Shown here piece after piece: positions 36,000 to 48,055 of a stretch of DNA of 64,000 nt. The stretch lies in NCBI GenBank assembly GCA_020747065.1, contig JAGMVK010000030.1, forward strand, positions 1 to 64,000. Reading direction: 5' to 3'. Origin of the DNA: Cadophora sp. MPI-SDFR-AT-0126. Taxonomy: Eukaryota > Ascomycota > Leotiomycetes > Helotiales > Ploettnerulaceae. The notes beneath the pieces were generated by a model. The model was not told where the DNA came from. It made no database searches and saw only the letters and a program-made list of their open reading frames with translations. How positions within the stretch are numbered: position 1 is the stretch's first letter; every line of letters starts with the position of its first letter. The translations under genes were made by a program, and so were the position numbers.

Positions 36000-37894
36000 T
36001 CAAACATTTCCCTCCGTCTTGCTCTTAAACCCAGGCTCTACCTTGACATGACACCTGACCCAAAGTTTTGTGGATTTTGGTTTTGCCAAAGCCCCACGCT
36101 CTATGAGTGTCATGTCATCGTCCGTCATGTCTTCCCTCAGCTCGAAACGATCGAACTCTTCCAGAAGCCTTGCAATGGCTTTAAGCATATGCATCCATGC
36201 TAGTCCACGACCTATACACCTAGATAAGCGCTTTAGTAAACGGTCACTACACTGAATCAAAAGTAGCCGCTGTGCATACCCTCGCTGACCAGCAGAAAAA
36301 GGCACAAAGGCTCTATTCATCTGTTCTTTGGCTTCAGGAGTGACATTCAGCCATCTGTCAGGATTAAACGTTTCTGGATCCTGGAAGACGCCTTTGGCTC
36401 GGTGAAGGGTGTATGGCTGAGCGGAGATGACAGTCTATGGCAAGGAAGTAGTCAGCGCGACCCATGATATTAGTGGGACAGGAGTCAGCAATGCATACCC
36501 CCGGAGGGTAGTCCCGGCCTTCCATGCTGAAGCCCTCGGCTGGAACGACTCTGGGCATGGGTGCGGGTGCGGGGGGATAGACACGAAGAGTCTCTCTCAG
36601 GACTGCATCAAGATATGGCCGGAGCGCAAGATCTGTACTTATGTAATGTGGCGGTAAGGTGGAAAGTTCATGGCGGAGCCGTTGCTGGACTTCCGGGTGC
36701 TTGATCAGGAGCCATATGACGTATGAGAGAGTAATGGAGCTGGCTTCGGATCCAGCAACACTGTAATGAGGCAGCGTTAGAGGTACAATGGTCCGTGTTG
36801 TGGCAGAGTTGAAGCTTACAGAAACCCATGGCCTGCTAACGCGATGTACCAAGGCGTATACGGTGGTTTGGGCGCGCCTGTCTTGGCGTCCAGGAAGCCA
36901 GACATGACACTTTGACGCTTCTCCTCCATGGGCTTACTGAGAAAGACTACAACCTTCTCCTGAGCATAGCCAAATACTCTGCTGAGACCGGCATGTGCGT
37001 CTTTCAATTTTTTGAAGGGCAAATAGGGGATCAACGGTATTATTGGGGCGAAGATGTTTTGCTAATCCTGGTCAGCCAGCATATACGACTAGTAGGTGAA
37101 GAGAACAAACTAGCCCAATCAGCATGAAGGCATTATTGAAATCGATCACATACTGATGCTCTTCGCCAGTCTCAAGCTGTTTGAAGGTCTGGCCTAATGC
37201 TAGATCGCCGATCACATCCAGCATAAGAAATTTGCTTTCAGCTCCGTCAGTTATTGATAGCGGACGACAGGAGAGGCGCCAAACGCTACTCACAGCAGGG
37301 TAAATAAGTCTGCTTCTTGCTTCTTTTTCATCACCTGAATCAGTTGATCTAACTGTGCATCAAACCTCTTCTCGTACAATTTGATCCTAGCAGGTGCCAT
37401 CCCCGGTTGAAGGTCCCGCCGCTCTGCCTGAGATTTCGCATGATTCGTTTCGTTGAACAATCCGGCATATTTTGGGCCAAGACCAGGCTGAATAGTCGTG
37501 TAGAAGTCTGATTTAAGGAACGAGCTGCATTTTGTTACGAAGATATGGTGAAAAACCTTTGGTGAGGCAATTGAAACCTCGTTGGGCCCTATTCGTATGA
37601 CATTACCGTACTTCTCGTGCAGCTTCTGGATGACGATGAAGCGATCGCCTATCTTAAGTGAGCGACGTTCAACAGCGACCGAAGGATAGCCCACGTACAC
37701 TTGATTGCATGGTAGACCTCCCACCATTTGGTCAATGCCGCAAACTTTGGACCAGGAAATTTGCACAGCGGGCTCAGGAACAAGTTGTACACGGCATGCC
37801 ATATGGTTTTGCACACGGCATATGACAGCCACGTGCCGACCGCGGAAAGAACTAGGAATGAAACACTTGGAAGGCTTAAAATTTGGAACGCCAT
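36000..37894 (-). CDS. Cytochrome P450 monooxygenase (P450-2)
   Basis: A 517-residue P450 in seven exons: 37894-37699, 37648-37294, 37234-37111, 37061-36820, 36760-36499, 36434-36280, 36219-36000; phases agree throughout. Start MAFQILSLPSVSF opens a membrane anchor, followed by LCKFPGPKFAAL. Further motifs: YGNVIRIGPNEVSI, ExxR in RETLRVYPPAP, DPETFNPDRW, and heme-binding FVPFSAGQRGCIGR; the last intron splits the codon just before the heme Cys. The I-helix reads AGSEAS, with Ala where the oxygen-activating Thr usually is. An in-frame ATG at 37954 would add 20 residues. It is convergent with the regulator and divergent from the FAD monooxygenase (291-bp gap). Clearly different from P450-1. 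Confidence 0.92.
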
Positions 37895-38185
37895 TGTTGG
37901 ATTGATCTTGGGGGTTGAGGTAGGATCGGAAGGATTACAAAATTTAAAGTGCAAGAGTCGTCAGTTTGATACTGCTATGGTGGAGGTTGTAATCCGAAGG
38001 GACGGTACGCGCATGAAGACCTCGATGTGGTCCCGAGAATTCCGAAATGGGATATTGCGCATGCCGATGAATTTTGTCCGAATTAAGTCCGAACCCGAGA
38101 GTAGTATCCTTCTCCAAAAAGCCATGCAAAGATCAGTGCTTCTCTACAGGAAGGCGATAATTATCGAAAACACAATCCTCACAAT
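37895..38185. promoter_or_regulatory. Divergent promoter, P450-2 / FAD monooxygenase
   Basis: A 291-bp gap between divergent start codons, short enough to be a shared promoter. No specific site is assigned. Confidence 0.45.
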
Positions 38186-39584
38186 ATGGCAAACGGGCTC
38201 AGCAACGGTCCAGGATCTACTATGGAGACTGATCATTCACAACTTAAAGTCCTCATCTGCGGCGGGGGAATTGCAGGATTCGCAACTGCGCTGCTGCTAA
38301 GAGAAGATCACGATGTGACTATCCTTGAGAGATCGTCATTAAATGAAGAAATGGGCGCGGCCATAACCTTATCCATGAATGCGACCAGATTACTCAAGAG
38401 GAGTTTTTCTCGCGCGGGTTTTGATCCGGTAAAGGCCCGATGCGTTGAGGCAGAGAAGGTGAGCTAATGGCTCAATATTGATTGTGTCTTCAGCTTACAG
38501 GAACAGCTTCAGGAGTTACATTGGAAAGACCTCTCTGTACTTGCCGAGTTTCAGATGAAAACCGTGGAAGAGAAGTATGGCGAACCATGGTGGTACTTTT
38601 CTCGCCAAGACGTACACAAGGAGTTGAAAAGGGCTGCACTTTCAGAGGAAGGACTGGGCAGAACGCCTTTCCTACAGCTTGGTGCACATGTGAATCGTGT
38701 CGACCTCAATTCTAAAACCGTCCATCTCGAATCTGGTCAAAGTTTCACCGCCGATGTGATCATAGGAGCTGATGGCATTCGCACAGCGACCGGAAACTCT
38801 GTCTTTGGCGACGTACCTTCGGTCTCTCATGGATTTTCTGCCTACAGATGTATGATTCCTAGCGGAAGGATGAAGAGCAACCCAGAGACGCAGATCCTTG
38901 TCGACTGCACCAAGATTCTCACTTTCATTGGCCCGGACAGGCGTATCGTCGCATACCCATGCTCCAACTGGGACTATATGAATTTCGTTTGCATATTCCC
39001 AGAGACCTCAGAACGGGAGAAGCAGTGGACGTCCGTTGTTACAGTGGAAGAAATGCTCGACACATTCAGCGATTTCCATCCATCAATTGTGAAGGCTCTA
39101 TCGATGGCAACAAGCTGTGGAGTCTGGCAGTTGCGTGATCGAGACCCATTGGCAACATTGGTAAAAGGGTCTTACGCGATGATTGGAGATGCCGCGCACG
39201 CAATGGGACCATGTGAGTGATTTCAGAGTTGCTGCGATCGAGTAGCTGACTATTGCAGATCTTGGTCAAGGCGGATGTCAGGCAATTGAGGATGCTGAAG
39301 CTCTGCGAATCATTCTGAAGGGTGCTACTGTACAGGATATTGAGCAGAGATTGGCGATATTTGACGAATTGCGGGTCCTAAGGCTAAGGACTATCATTGA
39401 ATATACAAGGGCCGCTGCTCCAAAAAGATCAAGGGTAGACAAGGTTGAGCACAAGAACAGTGATACGTATGGTGACTATTCTTGGAGGTATGAGCTGTTA
39501 CAGGAAGGCGTGGAAGCTATGCGAAGACATGGCTACAAGATGAAGATCACAGATCCAGATACTGGGACGATCGCTTTAACATGA
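38186..39584 (+). CDS. FAD-dependent monooxygenase (salicylate hydroxylase-like)
   Basis: A 436-residue group A flavoprotein monooxygenase in three exons (38186-38458, 38501-39212, 39259-39584), phases consistent. The N-terminal Rossmann motif is LICGGGIAGFATALLL with ILERSS after it; the DG motif is VIIGADGIRTATG; the second FAD motif is GDAAHAMGPYLGQGG, split by intron 2. These enzymes use NAD(P)H and O2 to hydroxylate aromatic rings or carry out related oxidations. There is no signal peptide. Intron 1 at 42 nt is short. An alternative start is the Met 13 codons later. Position next to P450-2 suggests they act on the same pathway. The substrate is not readable from sequence. Confidence 0.9.
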
Positions 39585-41578
39585 GTAGCGACCAATCAAA
39601 TGTGTTAGATTGATAGATCTACTTTCAGTCCAGCATATATAAGCTCTGAAATCGCTAGCTCAACCTGGTCTTCTGGAAATCGGCCTGCTTCTTGTGAAGA
39701 GGAAGATGACTGCCAGAATACCCGAACGTACAACCCGGATATGGACAATAAGATATCGAAAATTTCTCATTTGGAAGCAATCATGGCTGCCTTTTCACCC
39801 TAAAAAGGATTTCTGGGTTATTGATGCACGATCAGTCAGATTCTCCACGAGGACTTGGTCGAGATATTTTTCATCAGTCCTACTCAACGCCAAAACCTGA
39901 CCATAATTCGCCCCTCTAAAGCCCTCCGTCACCGCCTAATTAACTTGGTGTACTCGCTTGCTCGGATGCAGGTTGCCCCCGTTTCTGCTCTCATAGGGGT
40001 CTTGGACGAGTGTGTCACCAAAGTATGACCTGCAGTAGACTCTTAAACAAGCGAAACTGCTATTAAGTCAGCAAGAACTCTTTCATGAATTTCGCAGGGC
40101 CTGCCCGTTCATCAGTAACAATCCCATTGCTCTGGTCAGGAAGTGGAACGCAGGTTAACCTTCCTCAACTCCTTCCTCGACTCTCTTTTCTGTCCTTTGT
40201 TCTGTACCGGACGGCAGCTGAAGCCAATCTTTCCAATCCAGCTTTTGCCGCAATATCGGCCACTTTCCCTCGCCCATAAAGGAAACCAGGGCAGCGTCGC
40301 CATGGCTTGGCCTTAGGGAGGATGGACTATAGCTATCCTCGCGGGTGACTGGGAGCCGGACCTTCGGTGGAGGACTTGGAGAGGGTCTGAAATTGATTTG
40401 TCTAAGTGCTGTAGAGGTGAGTTCCGTAGATTTCCCAAGTCCGAGTCGAATAACACGCGGTCTGCCTTTAAGAGCTGTCGCACTTATACACAGCACTGCA
40501 TCTGACTCCGCCGAACTCGCCTTCGTAACCTGATTATATTAACGAAAGCGACTTAACGACAGAATATATACTTAACTGAGGCTATGTTTCTCTTCTTATT
40601 ATCAAAGATAAAGAGCTTGCTTTTTAATTAATTAGTTTCCTTAATAATACTGTTATTTTACTTAGAGCTAAGTAAGGTCATGGCAAACGGCGCATGCTAC
40701 AATATCCTAGCCATTCAGGATTATTTTGAGAACTTGGACGAGAAGTCCATCGAGTGAACCGTTTTCCGAGTGGGCAATTTATCCGGTATGAGCGACGCAT
40801 CCACATGGTCGGTTGATCGTGAAGGAGGCGAGGCATTTGAGGGACCCATTGAAGCTCCCGGCTTCACTTCAGGCATAAATAGGAGTATCCTGACCCGATG
40901 GGTCGTTGATGTAGCTACCGCTAACCCAGCGAAATGAGCGCGTCAAATGCCTGCTGTCAGTAAGTCCGGCTAGTAATTAGGAATGTATACGGAGGATGGT
41001 CTCTGCAAAGCAATACTTCAGTAATCCGGTTTTGTATGAATGATATAATGGAAATGGGTCAAAAATCCGGTTCTTTAACCCCTGCTATAATGGAACACGA
41101 TTCAGAGATTCCATGGCTCTATCCGAGTGTTTCTTCTCTCACCTCTGCGTGATATTGGCTTCTCCTTTTGCCTTAAAGCTAATTCTTAACCGAGGATGTA
41201 TGCACATCAATGTACGGGAAATCATCCCTCAGAAGCTGTTTGCTGCAATGGACCAAACTCTGGGCTCCACCGAGCTGCTAGAGCGCGTGATTTCCTCTAT
41301 ACTGTGATGCTTTTGATGAAGCGAATAGGTTATCGGTCATATTGAAAAGGTGTAAGTTTTATATGTCTGAGAGGAGCACAGCTCCTTACATAGTATCCAC
41401 ATCCCAGCCACCAGCATATCGGAATATTTTAGCCATACGGTCTCAATGGCTTTTGTTCTCAAGCCGAGCCAAGGAGCCGCAGTATGGCGAGCAGGAAGAG
41501 AACTCCGACTCAGAAAAATGTGCACCAAGCGTCCTCAGTGCATGCCAGTTAGCCTTGGCAGTTTAATGACACATTACC
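39585..41578. other. Intergenic, nothing firm
   Basis: Several frames of 60-113 codons (for example 40155-40496 minus) lack motifs and overlap on both strands. About 40540-40680 is AT-rich. I see no supportable gene. Confidence 0.4.
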
Positions 41579-42253
41579 TTAGCTCGTAAGCCCCCTCAAA
41601 GCTTCCTCCTTCGCCAGAACGAGCTTCTTGAGAAATACGCTCTCCTCGACTGCACCATTTAGCACAACCCGCCCATTGAACTCATACCACGGCACTCCCC
41701 TGATTCCCATCATCCGTGCCTCTTCCACCTCACGACCAACCTCATCCGCACCTCCACCGCCCACCAGCCATGCTATCGCCTCACCTCGATCGATGCCCAC
41801 TCGTTCTGCTGCGAGACCCAGGTCCCTTGCGCTGGTGATGTCTCCACCTTGCTCGAAGTACATCCTCATCATTTCTAAGACGAGCCTCGTTTCTAGCTGG
41901 TCCTTCTCACTTCCATTTTTATTCTTGGCTAGCTGGTTAAGCCGGTGTGCATCTCGCGTGTTTCCAACCGTTGAATCGAAGGAGAACTTAATACCATCCC
42001 TCCTGCCAAGCTCCCGGAGGTGCGCTTGCATCTGCGGCACCTGTTCTGGCCCAAACCGTGACGCCATTTTCTCCACGAGAGGCTGGGTGATTGCATCTGG
42101 GTCGATCTGATATGCGTGCCATGCTATATTGATGGTATCACTGGAGCAGACAGTCTCTCGATAGAGATCTATGGCGCGTGTAAGGCGTAGGGCGCCAATA
42201 TAGCACCAAGGGCAGACGGGGTCGAAGATGACTTTTAGAGAAAGTGTGACCAT
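41579..42253 (-). CDS. DsbA/FrnE-like thioredoxin-fold oxidoreductase
   Basis: An intronless 224-residue protein. The N-terminus reads LKVIFDPVCPWCYIGALRL with the redox-active CPWC of the FrnE branch of the DsbA family. Toward the end GIRGVPWYEFNGRVVLNGA carries the family's cis-proline loop (GVPW) and the VxGA-type tail. Length matches the usual 210-230. No signal peptide, so probably cytosolic; members are dithiol-disulfide oxidoreductases or 2-hydroxychromene-2-carboxylate isomerase relatives. FrnE-type genes occur in some polyketide clusters, but here the gene lies about 2 kb outside the P450 island, so membership is uncertain. Confidence 0.9.
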   Translation of the reverse strand: MVTLSLKVIFDPVCPWCYIGALRLTRAIDLYRETVCSSDTINIAWHAYQIDPDAITQPLVEKMASRFGPEQVPQMQAHLRELGRRDGIKFSFDSTVGNTRDAHRLNQLAKNKNGSEKDQLETRLVLEMMRMYFEQGGDITSARDLGLAAERVGIDRGEAIAWLVGGGGADEVGREVEEARMMGIRGVPWYEFNGRVVLNGAVEESVFLKKLVLAKEEALRGLTS

Positions 42254-43005
42254 TTCAGCACTGGCAAGGTAATGAAGGTAGGAAGGTGAATGTAATGATC
42301 TCGGAAGTAGGTATACCCATTCAGGTCGTTTGTGGTTGGGACGTGGAGATGTACGCGAGACCTTTCGAGGGTGTTATGATGGCTGGAGCGTTGTGCTTTC
42401 TTGGCCTCTAAGCAAGGACGGGCAAGGGTTCTCTCCGATTTAAGTGCTACAAGAATGACACCCCCTGTTACTCGAAAATCCGATGCGACTGGGGGAGATT
42501 GCATAAAATGAACATTGTCAAAGTGATTACCCGAAGCCCGCAGCTTTCGTTGAGCGGATGCAATATGTATCCATTTGACTAAGCCGGCAACCTCCGATAA
42601 TAATTTATAAGCTAGAATCCACTGCCGATGCAACCTCTAAAAGCGGAGAGGCAAATTATATACGTTCATGGAGGGGAAAGGACCCACCGAACTTTGGGTG
42701 GCGAGCTCGGCAAATGCGCCGACTGGCCGCATAAATCATCCCCTAGAACAGAGGGGTTTGCTGACCCACTTATCGACACGCCCAAAGGTGCGGACATCTG
42801 TGGGGGTGGAGAAGGGTCTGTCTTCGGATACAAAAAGCATCCGCAAGCGTCTTTGTAGCTAAGTGATACGGATGTAATTTGTTCTTAATCCCTCCATCGT
42901 ACTTGAAGAGCACGAGTCCTCCACTTTATCCTCGGTCCGCGAGACTGAATTGAGAGCAGCCTGGCTGCACTACGTTCGTTAGTCAATTCCGCACCATTTC
43001 ACGCC
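42254..43005. other. Intergenic / divergent promoter region
   Basis: 750 bp between the divergently transcribed oxidoreductase and regulator genes. Only short overlapping frames are present. Confidence 0.4.
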
Positions 43006-45180
43006 ATGGAAAGAGAGCAAAGGACAACGGTGAGGGGCAGGAGCAAAGGGCGAATCACAAATGTGAGTGCCATTGCTGATCTGATGATATGATTATGCCA
43101 TGGTCTGGGTGCTAACCTTGGAAGTAGGCATGTCTAAGATGTCAGGGACGAAAGATTCGATGCGATGGAAAAATACCCACTTGTACATCTTGCACAGAGC
43201 ATATGACGCAGTGTGACTATACAGAGCAGAGAAGACGCGGGCCAGGGAAGAGGTAAGAGACACCACCGTGCCCAGATATTTGACCAGCTGAATGACTTGG
43301 GCAGCAAGCAATACATCCAGATGCTGGAAGAGCGGCTGAGAAAGGTAGAGTCATCGCTTGAAAAATCGTCCAGCGCTCAGCCCTCGCGAGAAAGGACAGC
43401 CATCTCTCAATCACCTGACCTGGATGCCAGAGATCACTCAAATCACACTGAAAGACACCTGGCAAGCCTTTCCGGAGGGATATCGACTGGATCGCAAGGC
43501 GTACCTCCTACAGTTCTCGGAGCATCTTCCATTATCATCTCAGCCGCAGGCACGCAACATGCTTCCCAGGCAGCCTTCGAAAACCTAAAGACATCAACTG
43601 ATATCGTCGAGTCCTTGGATATCACAAAGGACATAGAGTCCTATGTCTCAAACACACAAGAATCCCAGCGCCGCTCAGTGTCGCTCCCAGAACTGCCAGG
43701 AAGTCAATCAGATGTGAATCTATTTCGGTCTCAATTGGACCTAAGTGGATTCCAAAGACAGGTTTTCGCCCCTGTGCATTCCCAATCGCTCCTCGAACCT
43801 TTTGTGATAAACGCGCTGGAAGACATAAACATCTTTTACCCGCTCTTCACCATGGCATCTCTTCGGGAGCTGCTTCAGCAACAGTTTCTTGCCGGCCCGA
43901 GAAACTGCGATAATAACCCGTCGAGATGGGCTATCACAAATGCACTTGTCGCCACAGCAATCCAGTGGAAAACAGAGCATGGTGCGTGTCACCAGTTAAT
44001 TCCAATAGCTTGGAGTTATTTCAAAAACGCATTCTCTATCTTCCCGGAGCTTCTCATCAGAGGCAACGATATCTCGGCTTGCCAAGCGCTACTTTTTATG
44101 GCTGTTTTCATGCATGGAACTGCGGATGCCCGCACTGCTTCGAGTATAACCGCCTCGCCCGCGCGAGTGCTACAGGCTGTCGGTCTACCAGAGGCTGGTA
44201 TGAGCAACTAGATCACATAAGAGCTGAGCAGCACATGAGGGTATTTTGGGTTGCGTATTGTCTTGACAGCGACCAAATGATGAAACAGGGGTTGCCCTCC
44301 ACCTTCGGCCATGAGATAGACTTGAAGCTCCCTGCCAATAGCCCACCCGATGGTCTCAGCGATTACACTCTACCAGGCACGCAAGAGGAGATAAACGTCT
44401 TACGATACATGTCAGGACTTGCCATGATCCAGTCGCGCGTTTTTACCGAGCTCTACTCCCAGCGAGCGCTAAAAATGAACAACATGCAGCTGCAGGGGGC
44501 GGTAGCTGAGCTGAATCACCAGCTTGACATGTGGAAGATGGACCTGCCCCCAGATATTCGACCTACTTATGATAGTCACCCAAGCAGTTCACAGCTAGAA
44601 ATGCCAGTTCTTCTGCTGACCGTTATTTATTACACCACCGCTGGGAGGATCAACATGGCAACATGTCGTCTTGGGTACTCAGATGACGAGAGAGCCAGAT
44701 CGGTTGCACAGGTCCCAGCCGCTGCGGCCCGGGCGACTCTCCGGCTGGACCAGAAAATGCCACCACCTCCCTTCGGCCTCACTTGGTAAGTATACCTCTT
44801 CAGCTTGGAGATTTTCACAAGTTAACCAGATGGACAGGCAAATAATGTACCATGCTGTGTATGCAGTTATCACTATTTTCACGTCTATTCTTCAAGGCCC
44901 GTCCGGCTCCCAGGTGCAACTGGACTTATCACTAATTACCGGCTTTGTGAGGGCTGTCGAAAATCTTCGAGTCTACCATGGCTGTGACCTTAGGAATTTA
45001 TTAGATGGATGCAAGAGAATCGAAGAGACTGCAAGAAACATAGTAAATTCGTTAGGAGCCACGTCTGAAGGCCAGTACCTGTCAACTAATACGCATCCGG
45101 GGCGACTGACGGACGGGAAGTACCCGGTGAGCATACCTCAAAACTTCTATCCTGCCGAATCCAAGGCTTACATCAAATAA
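43006..45180 (+). CDS. Zn2Cys6 fungal transcription factor
   Basis: A regulator with exons 43006-43062, 43128-43252, 43305-44178, 44229-44785 and 44838-45180 (651 residues if all are used). The zinc cluster begins at residue 21: CLRCQGRKIRCDGKIPTC, then TSC and QCDYTEQRRRGP, spacing CX2CX6CX6CX2CX6C, followed by a coiled linker YIQMLEERLRKVESSLE. The fungal regulator domain includes GNDISACQALLFMAVFM and RVFWVAYCLDSD. The 50-nt stretch 44179-44228 is problematic: as an intron it keeps the frame but removes GWYEQLDHIRAE, which looks coding in the next frame. The alternative is a one-base deletion near 44190 that breaks the gene. Targets are unknown. Confidence 0.78.
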
Positions 45181-47058
45181 CATGTAGCTTACATGTCAAA
45201 ATTTGTGCGGCTCAGTGGATCACATGCAAATCGTTCACGGGTTGATGGGCAACATACCTACACTATGTTCTGAGGCAGTGAACGTTTTCGCGGACGTTCT
45301 TGGAATGACTGGTGAATGGACGCATAAATATGGCCCTTTTGCTCCAGAGAGCTTGAAATCTGAGAACTTCAACTTTAGATTTGGACCTCCGTAATGCGGA
45401 CGTACCTCTAATGAAAATATCTTGGGGTTTCGCAAGAGCATAGGCTGTTCGCTGCGATCCTCGCCTAGGGTTTCAGCCATCCATCGGCACCGTAATGTTT
45501 TTCGTCCTCCCCCTCACCCTTTCAACTTGAGGGATATCTGCAAAGCTCGCCGACCTGTATATACTTCTGCTAATCCATAGTATCTCATTGATTGTTCCTC
45601 CGGCTCGGCCGATTTGCTTAATCTGCAATGGACCTCGTGCAACCTCACGCCCGTCTCTGCTTCACTACAAAGTCATGCCCTGATCTCCCATTAAGTCGCT
45701 TGTACTTCTGCTATATGAGAGGGTGATGCTGCTGTTAGGGACTGCAGCGGAAACAATAGACATGGATCAGAAGCGTTCACCAGTGTTTCTATAACAGGAT
45801 GCCTAAGCGGACTTTTTGATGCACATCGACGACGAAGCGGCTGGATTTTTAATCATTGGGCATTCATGATGTCAAAGTAACTGAGTGTTATCAAGAAATA
45901 GAAAATATAAAGATTTAGATAACTATAGTTTTACCACAGAGTACTTAACAATTATTAAATCAGCTGATCCGTAAGATCTAGAAGAGAAATCGTAAAGGAA
46001 GGAAGTAAAGTAAAATATATGTAAAGTTAGATAATTACAAAAGTATTATTAAATTTATAGTTAAGGTTTTATATTTCTATTAAACTTGTTAGCTCTACTA
46101 TAGGATTTTTACTTTATAGTAATAGAGATAATACCTTTTTTTTAGTAGGGCGAGAATAAGAAAGCCTTTTAGGCAGCGATATACATATATAATAAAGGAT
46201 ACACGTGCAAGTAACGCTATACGCTTTGTAATCTGCATTTCTAATTACGTATAATACAGGGTCAGTCTTACGTAGAATACAAAGTCACATATTCTCTAGG
46301 TTTCAAGTTATTATCCCTTTTCAAAGTAGATTACTATTCCTATAATGTCGTAAAAATAGCTTATATCGTTTAATATAATATCAAATTAACTCTATAGCGC
46401 TAATACCTTAGCGAAAGTAAAGAATACTAAGAAAAGTATATCTAAGACTTAGAAATATTATTAGAATATTAAAAGACTAATATATCTACTTAGGGTCTCT
46501 ATCTTATTACGCAGAGTACGCTAAATAGTTAGAAAGTCCAGATTTTACTAGAAGAATTAGCTAACGTATATAAGATAGAGTAGACTATAACTTTAATATA
46601 TTGTAGTGGGGTCGAAGGCCGCTACAAGGGTTTTTGTTTTTCCGTTCCGGCCGTAGATAGATAGGTCGGCGCCGCTAGACTAGCAATCATCATCTTCTTC
46701 CTCTCACTTCCATTGCCTGATTGGTCCACGCGCGAGTTACTCCCCTATTTACTGTGCACTTGACGGCACTACTCTACTCCTTCACAATATACTTCTATTA
46801 TTAATATTAATTAGATTCCTTGCTAATACTTATAGCAATATCTTAACTAATAAGTAGAAAAACGATTAGTTTCTTTATCTTAATCTAAATAATAGATCTT
46901 ATTTTTTAGTAGCTTAATAGTATAATTAATTTTCTAAAGGGCGTATTCTTATAATTGTTAATAATTCTGTTTTACTTTTATTTTTTATAATAGAGATATT
47001 AGCTGAATTCCTCTACTTACTAAAGTTTGCGAATAAAGATAACGTATTCGGATTCTAG
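45181..47058. other. AT-rich repeat-like region
   Basis: No gene. About 45880-46610 and 46800-47050 are AT-rich and TpA-rich like the RIP-mutated repeats elsewhere. A GC-richer 185-bp patch at about 46612-46796 starts TGTAGTGGGG and could be LTR-like, but lacks a convincing target duplication. Confidence 0.4.
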
Positions 47059-47428
47059 TGTTACAACTGTCAGCTGCAACACGTGATATAGCCCTGAGGC
47101 TCGGCACGGTTAGGCTCGCTTAGAGATGACCTGGCACAGAGAAGCTATGGGTCACGTGACAGGTAATCACGGGATGAATCATCTAGACTCCTTGAGTCTG
47201 GATGATGATTCAAATGATTCAACTGATTCACCAGTACGGGGGGTTCTATATAACTCCATAGCTTTTCCTACATTAGACAAAAGCCTCGTGCTTAACTCAA
47301 ATACAGTATCGCCATACATACTTAGTAACTTGCAACGGTTATCAGTCTTGATCAAGTGACAGCGTCCCTACCTACCAACCCACCAACCTTCGCACTCTCG
47401 AGCAACACCAGCTCGACCGTACGTTACA
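47059..47428 (+). mobile_element. Solo LTR with 5-bp target duplication
   Basis: Starts TGTTACAACTGTCAG and ends ACGTTACA, with TCTAG on both sides (47054-47058 and 47429-47433). It contains a TATA box (CTATATAA about 47246) with orientation plus. Length 370 bp. The start resembles LTRs of fungal Copia-type elements, from memory. No partner LTR is in the window, and the AT-rich sequence downstream is not recognisably its interior. Confidence 0.7.
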
Positions 47429-48055
47429 TCTAGGACAAATTTAAGAAGAGCGAGTATCTATAATAGTTCTCCTTCTAGTATAATAGTAGTACTCCTTATT
47501 AAAGAAATCTTAGATTTTTCTATTAAGGAATAGAAAAACTCTCTTATAAGTTATATTATTATTCTTTACTAATTTCTTATCTATAATTTTAATAATTCTT
47601 TTAATATAAAAGTTACTATTAAGTGCTTCTATAAAGAAACCGCTTATATCTTTAGTATTTTAGAAATCAGAATTTTAGGTAAGTATATTAGTAAATTATA
47701 TGATTACTTAGCTAGAAAAGATAGGGGAAAGTATTTAGTTATTAATATTAGAATATAGACGTAAGTAAAGAACTACTTTATTAGTAGGTATACTAAAGAA
47801 GAGATAAAAGCCTTTTTATATATAGTAAAGTAGGTTAATTATATTACTAAAAGGCTAGCTATAAAAAGAGGAACTAGAGATAAATATAAGAAGTTATAAT
47901 AAAAGTATAATCTAGACTTTCGCGAGAGAATTCTTTTTCTAGAGTTTTAAATATTTTCAGATTTAAAGTATTAATATTAGCCTCCTCAGCCCTTGCCCTT
48001 CACGTAAATGTCAGCTTTGTATACCATTGACTGGCAACTGCCCTCTGCATTTTAT
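47429..48055. other. AT-rich, RIP-like decayed sequence
   Basis: Strongly AT-rich, without long frames. It may be a decayed transposon into or beside which the solo LTR inserted. A few coding-like plus-strand runs exist but none is assignable. Confidence 0.4.

Noticed and set aside
46612..46796. GC-richer TG...CA patch of about 185 bp that could be a third solo LTR
   Set aside because: The flanks are both AT-rich and no exact target duplication could be matched, so the ends may be chance.
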